DNA from: JAGOMX01 sp041738135
GTDB taxonomy: Bacteria > Pseudomonadota > Alphaproteobacteria > JAGOMX01
Length of the DNA stretch: 64,000 nucleotides
Direction: 5' to 3'
NCBI GenBank assembly: GCA_041738135.1
Contig: JBGSQK010000051.1
Span: forward strand, 4,755-68,754
In this document: positions 25,787 through 35,207 of the stretch, in pieces
Position numbering within the stretch: the stretch's first letter is position 1
Layout of the letters: every line of letters starts with the position of its first letter
Position numbers and translations under genes: made by a program
Notes under the pieces: generated by a model
Seen by the model: the letters and a program-made list of their open reading frames with translations, nothing else
Database searches by the model: none
Told to the model about the DNA's origin: nothing

Positions 25787-27106
25787 CTAAAACACCAGAA
25801 ACACAAAACTCAAGTAAGCACCCGTGATAAACAAAAGCGCCACACAGTACCCCATGATTTCGCGCAGTTGCAGACCTGCGATGGCAAGCACGGGCAGCGC
25901 CCAGAAAGGTTGCAGCAGGTTTGTCCACGCATCACCCCAAGCCACCGCCATAGCGGCGTATGGGACGCTTGCGCCTAGCTTGGTGGCTGCATCCAGTATA
26001 ACAGGCCCCTGCACGGCCCACTGCCCTCCTCCTGAAGGAATGAACAGATTCAGCAAACCGGCACTATAAAAAGTCAGCAGGGGAAACGTATCAACGGTTG
26101 CCGTTTGCACAAACCAGTTGGATATGAGCTCGGCCAAATGAGAGGATTCTATCATACCCATAATACCCGCATAGAACGGAAACTGCAGCAAAATAGGTCC
26201 CACCTTAGATGAGGCCTCCGTAATGGCATTGAGCAAAGAACGAGGCGTCCCGTGCAGAAATATGGCTGAAAACAACAGGGCAAAGTTAATGTCATTCAAT
26301 GTGAACGCAAAATTGTGTTCCATTACCTGAAAGCCAATATAGGCAAAACCCAGGGCTGAGATCACCAGGGAAAACAACCGACTGTTTTCTGCCCACTCCG
26401 CGGGCACCATGCGCAAGGAAGCATCCCGCTTGGGAGCAGCTGGACTGTCGTTAAACGTCACAGGCGTCGTATTAGGATGAATACGTCCCAAAAACCAGTT
26501 GGACAGAGGCAACAGCACAAACAGACCCGTAACAGCAGCAATATTCAAAGGCGACAACAATGTCTCCGTAACAGGAATAGTGCCACCAATCAAATGTTCC
26601 GTAAAATGTCCAGGCGTCGCAATCACCAAAGGTATAGATCCAGACAAACCGCCATGCCAAACAATAAACCCGCTGTATGAGCTAGCCACCAGCAAGCGAT
26701 AGTTAACCGTCGGCAAAACCTTGAAAATCTCGCGGCATAATATACCGCCCACCACCAAACCAAGACCCCAGTTAATAAACGAAGCCGTCAACGCCACAAG
26801 CGTTATCACCACAACCGCTTGTCCTGACGTCTTCACAGTAGATGCAATCATCGCCAAAAAACGCTTAGAAGGCGGCGCCACCGCAATCACGTAACCACCC
26901 ACCAGAATCATAACCATCTGCAGGGTAAACTGCATCAAAGCCCAAAATCCATCTCCCCAGAAAAAGACCATCTCCTTAGGCGTAGAAGGCGTCAATGTTA
27001 CACCCATGACAAACAAAACCATGGTCAGAAAAAGGCATAACAAGAAAGGATCAGGCGTATACTCACGCATCATGCGATCGAAAAAAGCGACAGTGTTGGT
27101 GATCAT
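25787..27106 (-). CDS. atoE: AtoE-type short-chain fatty acid transporter
   Basis: The 439-residue inner-membrane protein has about 10-12 hydrophobic segments. FFDRMMREYTPDPFLLCLFL, ASFINWGLGLVVGGILCRE, FTEHLIGGTIPVTETL and FIPSGGGQWAVQGPV are characteristic of the AtoE/TIGR00366 family, which takes up acetoacetate and short-chain fatty acids. Intracellular bacteria could use it to import host acids. It may work with the PHB depolymerase and crotonase-like genes at 44.9-49.1 kb by feeding or exporting C4 acids; this is inference. The start ATG follows a G-poor leader. Confidence 0.9.
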   Translation of the reverse strand: MITNTVAFFDRMMREYTPDPFLLCLFLTMVLFVMGVTLTPSTPKEMVFFWGDGFWALMQFTLQMVMILVGGYVIAVAPPSKRFLAMIASTVKTSGQAVVVITLVALTASFINWGLGLVVGGILCREIFKVLPTVNYRLLVASSYSGFIVWHGGLSGSIPLVIATPGHFTEHLIGGTIPVTETLLSPLNIAAVTGLFVLLPLSNWFLGRIHPNTTPVTFNDSPAAPKRDASLRMVPAEWAENSRLFSLVISALGFAYIGFQVMEHNFAFTLNDINFALLFSAIFLHGTPRSLLNAITEASSKVGPILLQFPFYAGIMGMIESSHLAELISNWFVQTATVDTFPLLTFYSAGLLNLFIPSGGGQWAVQGPVILDAATKLGASVPYAAMAVAWGDAWTNLLQPFWALPVLAIAGLQLREIMGYCVALLFITGAYLSFVFLVF

Positions 27107-27204
27107 GTGAGCCTCATATTCATAAAAGATTTTGGATTCTATTCAGTGATGCGTAAGCTGTCAACCTTACTGAACTTAGCGTATGATTTTACTCAAACAC
27201 CTAA

Positions 27205-27236
27205 AAAGTCCGTCCAAGTTACCCTGGACGGACTTT
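27205..27236 (-). terminator. Terminator of the tlc gene (bidirectional-looking)
   Basis: AAAGTCCGTCC (27205-27215) pairs perfectly with GGACGGACTTT (27226-27236) across ten bases, with a T-run on the minus strand. It lies 20 bases past the stop of the ATP/ADP translocase gene. Confidence 0.9.
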
Positions 27237-27255
27237 TATTAAAGAGTTAAGAATA

Positions 27256-28815
27256 CTAAGCTTTTCCGAGCTTCTTATCGATCTTACCTTCTTCGCGCTC
27301 TTCAACCTTAACGGCTGCTTGATAGAGCTTGTTAAGACCAGATACAGCAAGAATCCAGAGCAAAATAATGACACCTGCGATAACAGCTAAGTAAGGTAAC
27401 AAAGATGCCACAGATTCAGCTGCCGTAATTGTAAGTAGTGCTAGGGTAATTAAACCACCGCCAGCCTTACCCAAACGACCGCCAATCACGTCCACCGCAG
27501 CCTTACCTTTGGTTTTCAATTCTTGGTCCAGAGGAATATATGCCATTTCTTTCGTTGGATCGAAGAGAGAATACTTCGTACCCTTAGAAAGCACGTTTTG
27601 CAACGTACCCACGATCACTGCCATCAGCAAACTGGTAATGCCAAAGAACGCCGCAAAAGGTGACATGAAGTCTCCAAACAAGACAAACATGAAGAAGATA
27701 GCACCGGTTACAGCCATGATAATTGGAGTAAAGATCGCTCCCACAAACCAACCAAATCGCGTCACAATTTCCTTAAAGAACAAGATCGCAACGATGGTCG
27801 CAAAACCTGTGGCCAGCTGCAGATTTCCATAAAAATTCTGCAGATCCGCCTTTTCAGGATATTGTAGTCTCACAATTTCTTTCCAACCTACCTCGATCAA
27901 ATTCATAGAAATACCATAGGCCAATACTAATAAAGCGATATAGCCAATGTACTTGGATGTAAGCAAGTACTTGAAACTCTCAGCCACAGATAGTTTAGGC
28001 CCCTTAGCCTTTTTAGAACCTGTTTTCTCGGCCGCATCATAAAAATTAGGGTCAACCAAAACATTGGATTGCATCCAGCTGTAAATGTAGATAACCAAAA
28101 GGCCGGCCACAATAACTGAACCCAACGTATAAAATAGAGATTGCGTAAAGATATCCTGTCCGCCACCCGCCGCATTCTGAGCCGATGCAGACCATTTTAA
28201 CACACCGCCGGACAAGATTAGCGCAAAGTTGGCGAGCAAGCCAAATAGTGCATAAAACCTTTTAGCTTCTCTAGTCCGTGTGATTTCGTTCGCAAACTGC
28301 CAGAACAACAGAGATAACATAATGCTTCCCCAAAGCTCAGAAAATGTATAAAAAATCACATCTGTCCAAGCACCATAAATAGCTATAAAATGCTGTAGGT
28401 ATGGATTTGCCAATTTCATCGCCGCAATATTTTCAGGATTCGGCAACAAAATGTCATTGTTTGGATAAAGAACGAAACCATATAAAGCAAAATAACCCAC
28501 AAAGAAACCCGTGAGCATATAAAAGACTTTTTCGCGGCTAAAGACGTTGACCAGCTTGCTATACAAAATAACAAACAAAATCGCCGCCGGCATCACGATG
28601 AAAAACTTGATAAAAGGAGTAATGGCTGAACCACCCTGAGGCAAGATGATCGTATCTTTCAAACTGCGAAGAATCGTATAATCATACAAAATGAAAAACA
28701 TCATCAAACCCATAGGCAAGAATTTTTTCATTTCATAACCGTGAATAGGCCACAAGGCCGCACGGATCTTACCAAATTCTGGTTCTTGCTTTTTTGACTC
28801 TACAGCTGAGCTCAT
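27256..28815 (-). CDS. tlc: ATP/ADP translocase (nucleotide transporter)
   Basis: The 519-residue protein has 11-12 membrane segments and the Tlc/NTT family blocks IHGYEMKKFLPMGLMMFFIL, RSLKDTIILPQGGSA, FSELWGSIMLSLLFWQFAN, EVGWKEIVRLQYP and MAYIPLDQELKTKGKAAVDV. In Rickettsia, Chlamydia and Holospora-like bacteria this carrier exchanges bacterial ADP for host cytosolic ATP, or imports nucleotides. Which paralog type it is cannot be told here. It is the strongest lifestyle marker in the window. A clear terminator follows; the 295-base gap upstream is AT-rich and should hold its promoter. Confidence 0.95.
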   Translation of the reverse strand: MSSAVESKKQEPEFGKIRAALWPIHGYEMKKFLPMGLMMFFILYDYTILRSLKDTIILPQGGSAITPFIKFFIVMPAAILFVILYSKLVNVFSREKVFYMLTGFFVGYFALYGFVLYPNNDILLPNPENIAAMKLANPYLQHFIAIYGAWTDVIFYTFSELWGSIMLSLLFWQFANEITRTREAKRFYALFGLLANFALILSGGVLKWSASAQNAAGGGQDIFTQSLFYTLGSVIVAGLLVIYIYSWMQSNVLVDPNFYDAAEKTGSKKAKGPKLSVAESFKYLLTSKYIGYIALLVLAYGISMNLIEVGWKEIVRLQYPEKADLQNFYGNLQLATGFATIVAILFFKEIVTRFGWFVGAIFTPIIMAVTGAIFFMFVLFGDFMSPFAAFFGITSLLMAVIVGTLQNVLSKGTKYSLFDPTKEMAYIPLDQELKTKGKAAVDVIGGRLGKAGGGLITLALLTITAAESVASLLPYLAVIAGVIILLWILAVSGLNKLYQAAVKVEEREEGKIDKKLGKA

Positions 28816-29054
28816 TCTAAATACTCCATTAATTTATTATAAAAACAATAGAACAACCATACTCTTATACTAACATAAGAATAGTTTCCTATTAGTTAAC
28901 TCTTTAGTTGTTTTTCTATTAAAAGGCGTCAGGATTGTTAAGCGAATAATTCCAAACACTCATTTAAGCTGTATTGATAACTTATGCTGGCCTATTTGTC
29001 AATAAATTTTGACAGATAATATCGAGTTCTGGAAATCCACCAACCAAAGAAAGT

Positions 29055-29087
29055 GAGCGGCTTTCCTTAGATTTGGGAAAACCGCTC
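29055..29087 (-). terminator. Likely terminator after the Skp-like gene
   Basis: GAGCGGCTTTCC (29055-29066) pairs with GGGAAAACCGCTC (29075-29087) with one mismatch, 23 bases past the stop at 29111. The minus strand then reads pyrimidine-rich (ACTTTCTTT). Confidence 0.7.
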
Positions 29088-29110
29088 CATCTTTAGACTG
29101 TCAGAATTAC

Positions 29111-29797
29111 TTATTCAGCCAGAGCGCCTTCATCATCTTCATCTATTTCCTCCACTTGATCGCCAGGCATACGAACGGTAACTACAGGAAGAATTAGGTT
29201 TAAGCGGGCGAGTGCTTCGGCAGTTATATTGACTGAGGGATCAAAGTATAATAATGATGCCGCTGGCACCACGTACATATAGCCCCTAGCCTTAGCAATA
29301 TGGGCAGCGATATCTAATACGTCATGACGTATTTGATTCATAGCATTTTGAGCCGCATTAGAAAGCTGGTCTTGATGCACCTGGATGAAGTCTTCTAGTA
29401 GTGCAACTCTACCTGTGAATGCATCCTTTAGAGCTTGGAGCTCCTCCGCATTCATGTTTGCGCCTTGTTCCAAAATATGACGCTCCTCCGCCCGCAAAGC
29501 TTGCTCCTTCTGGGCCACTACAGCAGAGTACCTATCACGCAAATTATCCATTTGTTGCGCAAGACTTACGGCTGCCCTTGAGTCCTCCAAAATAGCATTA
29601 ATGTCCAAAACTGCCATACAAGGCATTACGACAGTTACATTAGGCACTTCCAACGACGGACTCGGTGATATGTTTTTCCTAGGGCTAGCTCCCCTCTCAT
29701 CTTCATTATCGCCTGGCGCTCCATCAGAACCGTACGCGCTGAAGTTTGCAAAAACCGTCAATAGACAGGCTAGTATAATTTTTCTCTTAAGCGTCAT
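29111..29797 (-). CDS. Skp/OmpH-like periplasmic chaperone-type protein
   Basis: From the ATG at 29797 (GAGGAAG upstream) the product is 228 residues with a signal peptide (MTLKRKIILACLLTVFANFS). After a disordered acidic stretch, the core starts at AVLDINAILEDSRAAVSLAQQ and continues as a long helix pair with KEQALRAEERHI and ALKDAFTGRVALLEDF, then closes with GYMYVVPAASLLYFDPSVNIT. This is the OmpH/Skp layout: tentacle helices that hold unfolded outer-membrane proteins in the periplasm. It is longer than Skp (about 160) owing to N- and C-terminal acidic extensions, and it is not beside bamA/lpxD as usual, so it may be a diverged paralog. Confidence 0.7.
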   Translation of the reverse strand: MTLKRKIILACLLTVFANFSAYGSDGAPGDNEDERGASPRKNISPSPSLEVPNVTVVMPCMAVLDINAILEDSRAAVSLAQQMDNLRDRYSAVVAQKEQALRAEERHILEQGANMNAEELQALKDAFTGRVALLEDFIQVHQDQLSNAAQNAMNQIRHDVLDIAAHIAKARGYMYVVPAASLLYFDPSVNITAEALARLNLILPVVTVRMPGDQVEEIDEDDEGALAE

Positions 29798-30009
29798 ATC
29801 AACTTCCTCATATGTGCATTCAACCAACATAAATATTTAACTCAGGTGTAGTAGCATTCAAAGTTGCAGCTGTCCAGTACTTAAATCCATATATGCTGCA
29901 ATATTTACGAGCATACTAGGATTTCAAATTTGACAAATACACCCATCTAAGGTAATGCATGAGAGTATACGATATGATTCAGAATGTTATTATGCGAAAG
30001 GCAATACCC

Positions 30010-31302
30010 ATGAACTTTAAGAAATTCTTATTAGCAAGCTCTTTGGCCATATGTACTGCCTTATCAGCCCAATGCTCGGAGCAATCTGAGGAAGCCTTCC
30101 CCTTGATGGGATTACCCCGCGATGTGCGGACGTATTTCTATGAGCATCACGCCCCCTTGCGTCTTTTGTCTTTAGCATCAAAATCTCTGCAGCAAGACAT
30201 CTTAGAGGGGGCCCTGCAATCAAAGGGACTTAGGATTAAAGTGGACTCCATTCTCTTAACTAGTAAGGGTAAATGGGATGGAATAGCTACTATACATCAT
30301 ATGCCAATAAATGATTTTGTGAAATTGCTCAGCAAGCCTTTAACTTTTATTTCTGGTATAGCCCTTTATTTCAGTGCCAATATAGAGACAATCTCAGAAG
30401 AATCTTTGGAACTTTTATTATGTAGCGATCACATAAAAAGGGTCAATCTGTATGCGGGCGCTGTGGAACCTTTACCAGCCCAAGAAATGGATAGAGCCTT
30501 AACCACCATATTAAAGAAGGCACAAGGTAAAGGTCGCCTATGCAGTTTTACATATCATGGTCATCCGGTAAGCAATGACCTATTAATGGCTATCACCGGC
30601 AATGACAAACTAACATATCTGTATATTGATGAATGTGTAGAAGGATCCAAAGAATATCTGAAAGGATTTCTTGAACCAATAATTGCGTTAAGGCGAAATC
30701 CCAGCCGTATGAATCCAAATGATATATTTCAGATGATTCAGTGCACCCAATGCCAAATAAACATTATTAAATTAAGATTTTGTGATTTAAATAGATCCGA
30801 TTTAGCAGCATCCGAACCAAGAACTTTTTTTGAAACAGATTTTTTCATTGCACACCTCTTAAAATTTGAAAAACAGCTCAATAACCTTAGACTTGTTTTA
30901 GACAAAACTTTTGATGAAAAGAATCACCAATTAGCGCTACTTAACAACAGCGACGAAGCCATCCAAAGAAATGCTTATATTAAACAGTTGTCCTGTAAAA
31001 ACCTCAGTATCACTTTACGTGAAGGCATGTTACTTTCCAAGCTTGCAGAACTGGTTCATGTACCAAGTGGTCAATTCTCACTCCTATCAAATGGTAGGAA
31101 TATTTTTTCTGGCCGGAGATATCGCTGCACTGATACAGATCGCGTAGACTTTGTTCACGCCTTAAAAAACTTTCAGAATCTACACCTAGTCCCTCATCTT
31201 GGTCGCGCGCCAATTTGCAAAAATTATTTCGACTCGACAACTGTCGATGTAGAGCAATTTGCTGCCCCCGAAAAACAGCTTGCGGGGGGAACCACCCACT
31301 AA
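30010..31302 (+). CDS. Secreted protein with F-box-like segment
   Basis: From the ATG at 30010 the product is 430 residues; upstream in-frame codons to 29959 are non-conserved-looking. MNFKKFLLASSLAICTALSA is a signal peptide. Residues about 33-65 (GLPRDVRTYFYEHHAPLRL, then LSLASKSLQQDI) show the same F-box-like pattern as proteins at 7184, 17994 and 51703. The rest has loose leucine-rich periodicity (IKRVNLYAGAVEPLPAQEM, LTYLYIDECVEG, INIIKLRFCDLN) but no clean LRR array. Possible host-targeted effector. Codon use is AT-richer than in msbA next door. Confidence 0.65.
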   Translation: MNFKKFLLASSLAICTALSAQCSEQSEEAFPLMGLPRDVRTYFYEHHAPLRLLSLASKSLQQDILEGALQSKGLRIKVDSILLTSKGKWDGIATIHHMPINDFVKLLSKPLTFISGIALYFSANIETISEESLELLLCSDHIKRVNLYAGAVEPLPAQEMDRALTTILKKAQGKGRLCSFTYHGHPVSNDLLMAITGNDKLTYLYIDECVEGSKEYLKGFLEPIIALRRNPSRMNPNDIFQMIQCTQCQINIIKLRFCDLNRSDLAASEPRTFFETDFFIAHLLKFEKQLNNLRLVLDKTFDEKNHQLALLNNSDEAIQRNAYIKQLSCKNLSITLREGMLLSKLAELVHVPSGQFSLLSNGRNIFSGRRYRCTDTDRVDFVHALKNFQNLHLVPHLGRAPICKNYFDSTTVDVEQFAAPEKQLAGGTTH

Positions 31303-31383
31303 AACTTGCTATTTTAGCCCAATCTGTGTTAAATCATCATCAGTAGCAAGCATAGCCATACGTGAATAAAGGACATATAAACC

Positions 31384-33174
31384 TTGACCAACACGTCTAA
31401 AATGAAATGGATCTCCGATCCATCCACCATGAACCTCACCAAAAGGCTCATTCGTGAATACCTGCATCCCTATATATTTTATTTGATAGGTGGCTTGTTG
31501 TGCATGGTTGTGGGCGCTGGTTGCACGGCATATTTGGCTAAGCAAATGCAGCCCATTATCGATGACATTTTCATTGCCCGTAACCCTGACATGCTTACTT
31601 TGGTTGCGTTTCAAGTCTTCTTTTTATTCCTGTTCAAAGGCCTATCCGATTACGGCCAAACGGTCACCATGACCTTTGTGGGTGAGCGCATTGTGGCGGA
31701 CATGCGCATGCAATTGATAAAACATGTGCTCAAAGCCGACCTCAGCTTTTTCCATAACACCCCCAGCGGTGAATTGATTTCGCGTTTTACCACCGACGTG
31801 AACATGCTACATCGGATCATCAGTCGTACAATCACCAGTCTTGTCAAAGACGGCCTCACCTTAATATTTCTGGTCGCCCTCATGTTCTACACGGACTGGA
31901 AGCTATCCGCCTTTGCCTTCATCGCTTTTCCTTTGGCCTTCTACCCCATTATCAAAATCGGCAAGAGCATGCGTAAGAAATCGGGCTCCATCCAATCGGA
32001 TTACGCAGATTTTACCGTCATGCTCTCACAAATGTTCCAAGGCGCTCGGCTCATCAAGTCCTATTGTATGGAAGAGCAAGAACGCAAAGCCGCTGACAAC
32101 CTCATTGGTCAGCTCTTCCACAAAATCATGCGAGCCACCAGGACTCGCTCTGCCACCCACCCCATCATGGAATTTCTCGGCGGCATCGCCATTGTGATCG
32201 TCATCACCTATGGCGGCATGCAGGTGATCAATGGCGTACAAACCTCTGGCTCGTTCTTCACATTCATCACAGCCCTGCTCTTGGCATACGAACCGTTAAA
32301 ACACATCGCTAACCTCAATGCGGAACTACAAGAAAAGCTCGCAGGCGCCACCCGTGTGTTTGCGATCCTCGAAGTCGAACCAGAAATTAAAGATAACGCC
32401 AACGCCAAACCCATCCAGCTGAGCAAAGGCCAAATCGAATTTAACGACGTACATTTTGCTTACAACAAAGACAAAACAGCACTTAACGGTATCAATATCG
32501 AAATTGAAGCTGGCAAGAAGACGGCGCTTGTGGGATCCAGTGGCTCCGGCAAATCCACTATGGTTAACTTAATCCCCCGCTTTTATGATGTCACAGATGG
32601 CTCCATCACCATTGATGGCCAAGACATAACGTCCGTCACCCTTGACTCCTTAAGACACAACATCTCCCTAGTCAGCCAAGAGATCATGCTGTTTGATGAC
32701 ACCATCTACGGTAACATCGCTTACGGCAAACCGGACTGCACTAAGGAAGAAGTGATCTCCGCCGCAGAATCCGCCGCCGCCCATGAATTCATTACAGGCC
32801 TTCCCAATGGCTACGACACCCTCGTCGGCGAGTTAGGTGTCAAACTTTCCGGCGGACAGCGTCAACGCATCGCCATCGCCCGCGCCATGCTGAAAAACGC
32901 CCCCATTTTGCTCCTTGACGAAGCCACATCAGCCCTGGATAACGAATCCGAATATCAAGTGCAACAAGCCCTTAACAGCCTCATGCAGGGCCGCACCACG
33001 CTTATCGTCGCCCACAGGCTCTCCACCATCATCGATGCGGATAAGATCTACGTGATCGATAACGGCCGCGTGGTAAGTTCCGGTTCGCATCAGGAACTGC
33101 TACAAACTTGCCCCTCCTACGCCCTTCTCTATCGCGGGCAAGGAGTAACAGAAGAAAAGTCCCTATCCGCATGA
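31384..33174 (+). CDS. msbA: MsbA-type lipid A flippase, ABC transporter with fused membrane and ATPase domains
   Basis: The 596-residue half-transporter has six membrane helices (residues about 20-320) and an ATPase domain with Walker A GSSGSGKST (about 383-391), signature LSGGQRQRIAIARAM (about 489) and Walker B ILLLDEATSALD (about 511). It should flip lipid A-core across the inner membrane. The start is a TTG at 31384 with AAAGGA upstream; an ATG at 31402 lacks such a site. Its stop overlaps the next start (ATGA), and waaA follows, so the three form a lipopolysaccharide operon. Confidence 0.9.
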   Translation: MTNTSKMKWISDPSTMNLTKRLIREYLHPYIFYLIGGLLCMVVGAGCTAYLAKQMQPIIDDIFIARNPDMLTLVAFQVFFLFLFKGLSDYGQTVTMTFVGERIVADMRMQLIKHVLKADLSFFHNTPSGELISRFTTDVNMLHRIISRTITSLVKDGLTLIFLVALMFYTDWKLSAFAFIAFPLAFYPIIKIGKSMRKKSGSIQSDYADFTVMLSQMFQGARLIKSYCMEEQERKAADNLIGQLFHKIMRATRTRSATHPIMEFLGGIAIVIVITYGGMQVINGVQTSGSFFTFITALLLAYEPLKHIANLNAELQEKLAGATRVFAILEVEPEIKDNANAKPIQLSKGQIEFNDVHFAYNKDKTALNGINIEIEAGKKTALVGSSGSGKSTMVNLIPRFYDVTDGSITIDGQDITSVTLDSLRHNISLVSQEIMLFDDTIYGNIAYGKPDCTKEEVISAAESAAAHEFITGLPNGYDTLVGELGVKLSGGQRQRIAIARAMLKNAPILLLDEATSALDNESEYQVQQALNSLMQGRTTLIVAHRLSTIIDADKIYVIDNGRVVSSGSHQELLQTCPSYALLYRGQGVTEEKSLSA

Positions 33175-33893
33175 ACATGAGGAAAGCAATAAAGAACTTC
33201 ACGCGACAAAACTGGGTGCAACAAACCGTTGCATGGCTAGGCGCCCAATTTATGACCCTGGTGTTCAAAACCAACAGCTGGCAGTACCTGAACAAAGAAC
33301 GCGTGGAACCATACTGGCAATCGAGCCGCCCCATCATCGTCTGCTTCTGGCACAATCGCCTTGCCATGATGACCTACGCCTGGCTCTCAGAAACACCATT
33401 CCACATGATGATTTCCGGCCACGCAGACGGAAAAATTATTTCGTTAACCGTCGGCCATCACGGCATCAAAACCATCGCCGGCTCCACCTCCAAAGGCAGC
33501 TCGGAAGCCATCCGCAAGATCTTAAGAGTCCTCAAGCAAGGTGAAAGCGTCGGCGTAACACCCGACGGCCCCAGAGGCCCACGCTTTTCCATCAACCAAG
33601 GCCTCATTAACCTGGCCAGCAAAGCCGGCGTCGACCTGGTCCCCATGACCTACTCCACCTCCCGTCGCATCGTGTGGAAGTCCTGGGACAGACTAGTCTT
33701 CCCCCTCCCCTTTGGCAAAGGCGTCATCGTCTATGGTGAACCCATTCAGATGAACAGCAACCAAAGCGAAGCAGATCTCATAGCAGCTGGCAAGCTCTTA
33801 CGTGAAAGGCTCATTGACATATGTAACCAAGCGGATCAACATTGTGGCAATGAGATAATTCCTGAACCGGACATGGTTAAGGCAACCACATGA
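33171..33893 (+). CDS. DUF374 lysophospholipid-acyltransferase-like protein
   Basis: The start ATG at 33171 overlaps the msbA stop by four bases, giving 240 residues. RPIIVCFWHNRLAMM, MISGHADGKIIS, TIAGSTSKGSSEAIRKI and VTPDGPRGPRF are the DUF374 signatures (a PlsC-like acyltransferase relative), with the HN and DGPRGP residues in the active-site region. Between msbA and waaA it probably acylates lipid A or processes its precursor; exact reaction unknown. The stop overlaps the waaA start (ATGA), supporting translational coupling. Confidence 0.88.
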   Translation: MNMRKAIKNFTRQNWVQQTVAWLGAQFMTLVFKTNSWQYLNKERVEPYWQSSRPIIVCFWHNRLAMMTYAWLSETPFHMMISGHADGKIISLTVGHHGIKTIAGSTSKGSSEAIRKILRVLKQGESVGVTPDGPRGPRFSINQGLINLASKAGVDLVPMTYSTSRRIVWKSWDRLVFPLPFGKGVIVYGEPIQMNSNQSEADLIAAGKLLRERLIDICNQADQHCGNEIIPEPDMVKATT

Positions 33894-35149
33894 TACGCAC
33901 CATATATAAGTTGTCCTCGCAAATATTCGCAACGCGCGCTCCCGCTTACTTACGCAAACGCATTGCTTTGGGCAAAGAAGATTCCGCACGCGTTACGGAA
34001 AGATATGGTGTTGCCTCCTGCGAAAGACCTGAAGGCCTCGTGCTCTGGGTGCATGCGGCCAGTGTCGGCGAATCCAGGTCCATCCTAGCCCTCATACATG
34101 CACTGCTGGAAAAACATAAAGGTTGGAACATACTTATCACCACCGGCACCGTATCCTCAGCCAAGATCATTACGGCTGAGCTACCCAGCAACGCCTTTCA
34201 CCAATACCTCCCCCTAGACGTACCCGCTTGGGTTAACGCATTCTTAGACCACTGGCACCCCGATGCAGCCATCTGGGTCGAGCAAGAACTGTGGCCCAAT
34301 ATGTTAGAACAAATCCATGCCCGTAAAATCCCAGCTATTTTGGCCAATGGCAGATTGACAGAAAGCTCATTCAAGCGCTGGCTTTGGATCAAATCCTTAG
34401 CCAAAGATTTACTGACTCCCTTTCACCGCATCTATGCACAATCGCCTTACGATGCGGAACGTCTGGAAAAACTAAGTGGTCGACAGGTGCTCGTGCGCGG
34501 CAACCTCAAATACGCTGCCGAACCTCTCCCATATAACCCGGTTCTGCTAGACAACCTCAAAAAGGAAATAGGCGATCGCCCTATCTGGCTGGCGGCGAGC
34601 ACACACCTTGGGGAAGAACTGGTCATCGCCCAAGCCCACAAACTCATTTTAAAAGAACGACCTGACTGCCTGCTGATCATCGTCCCAAGACATCCAGATC
34701 GCGGCGACCAGATCACCACGGACTTAAGTGAATACCATCTTCGTGTAGAGCGCAGATCATTCAAATCACCCATTTTAAAAGAAACCCAAGTCTACCTGGC
34801 CGATACCTTCAGTGAGTTGGGCCTTTTCTACAGACTCTCAGACATCGTATTCCTGGGAGGCTCGCTGGTTCCCATCGGTGGTCACAACTTAATCGAACCC
34901 GCACAACTAGAATGCATAACCCTTTACGGCCCCCACATGCATAACGCGCAAGAAATTAAAGAACTGTTCGAAAAACACAACGCCAGCTTTACCATCCGCA
35001 CAGCCCAAGAACTATCCGCCCACGTCTTAAGCTTACTCGCCAACCCAGAACTAGTAGCAACCATGACCAATACCGCCACAAATCTCGTGGCAAAAGAAGG
35101 CGAAGTCTTGCAAGATTTGATCAACGACGTGGAATTGCTCCTGAAATAG
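33890..35149 (+). CDS. waaA: 3-deoxy-D-manno-octulosonic acid (Kdo) transferase
   Basis: The 419-residue GT-B glycosyltransferase adds Kdo from CMP-Kdo to lipid IVA. LWVHAASVGESRSI, AIWVEQELWPNML, LIIVPRHPDRG, FLGGSLVPIGGHNLIEPAQL are diagnostic, the last binding the nucleotide sugar. An N-terminal membrane-anchoring helix is weak. Third gene of the msbA-DUF374-waaA set. Whether it adds one or two Kdo residues cannot be read from sequence. Confidence 0.95.
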   Translation: MIRTIYKLSSQIFATRAPAYLRKRIALGKEDSARVTERYGVASCERPEGLVLWVHAASVGESRSILALIHALLEKHKGWNILITTGTVSSAKIITAELPSNAFHQYLPLDVPAWVNAFLDHWHPDAAIWVEQELWPNMLEQIHARKIPAILANGRLTESSFKRWLWIKSLAKDLLTPFHRIYAQSPYDAERLEKLSGRQVLVRGNLKYAAEPLPYNPVLLDNLKKEIGDRPIWLAASTHLGEELVIAQAHKLILKERPDCLLIIVPRHPDRGDQITTDLSEYHLRVERRSFKSPILKETQVYLADTFSELGLFYRLSDIVFLGGSLVPIGGHNLIEPAQLECITLYGPHMHNAQEIKELFEKHNASFTIRTAQELSAHVLSLLANPELVATMTNTATNLVAKEGEVLQDLINDVELLLK

Positions 35150-35207
35150 TCAAACCCATTTAATATTAAATTAACCACATTCAGCTATCTTAGCCTTATA
35201 GCCTCCT

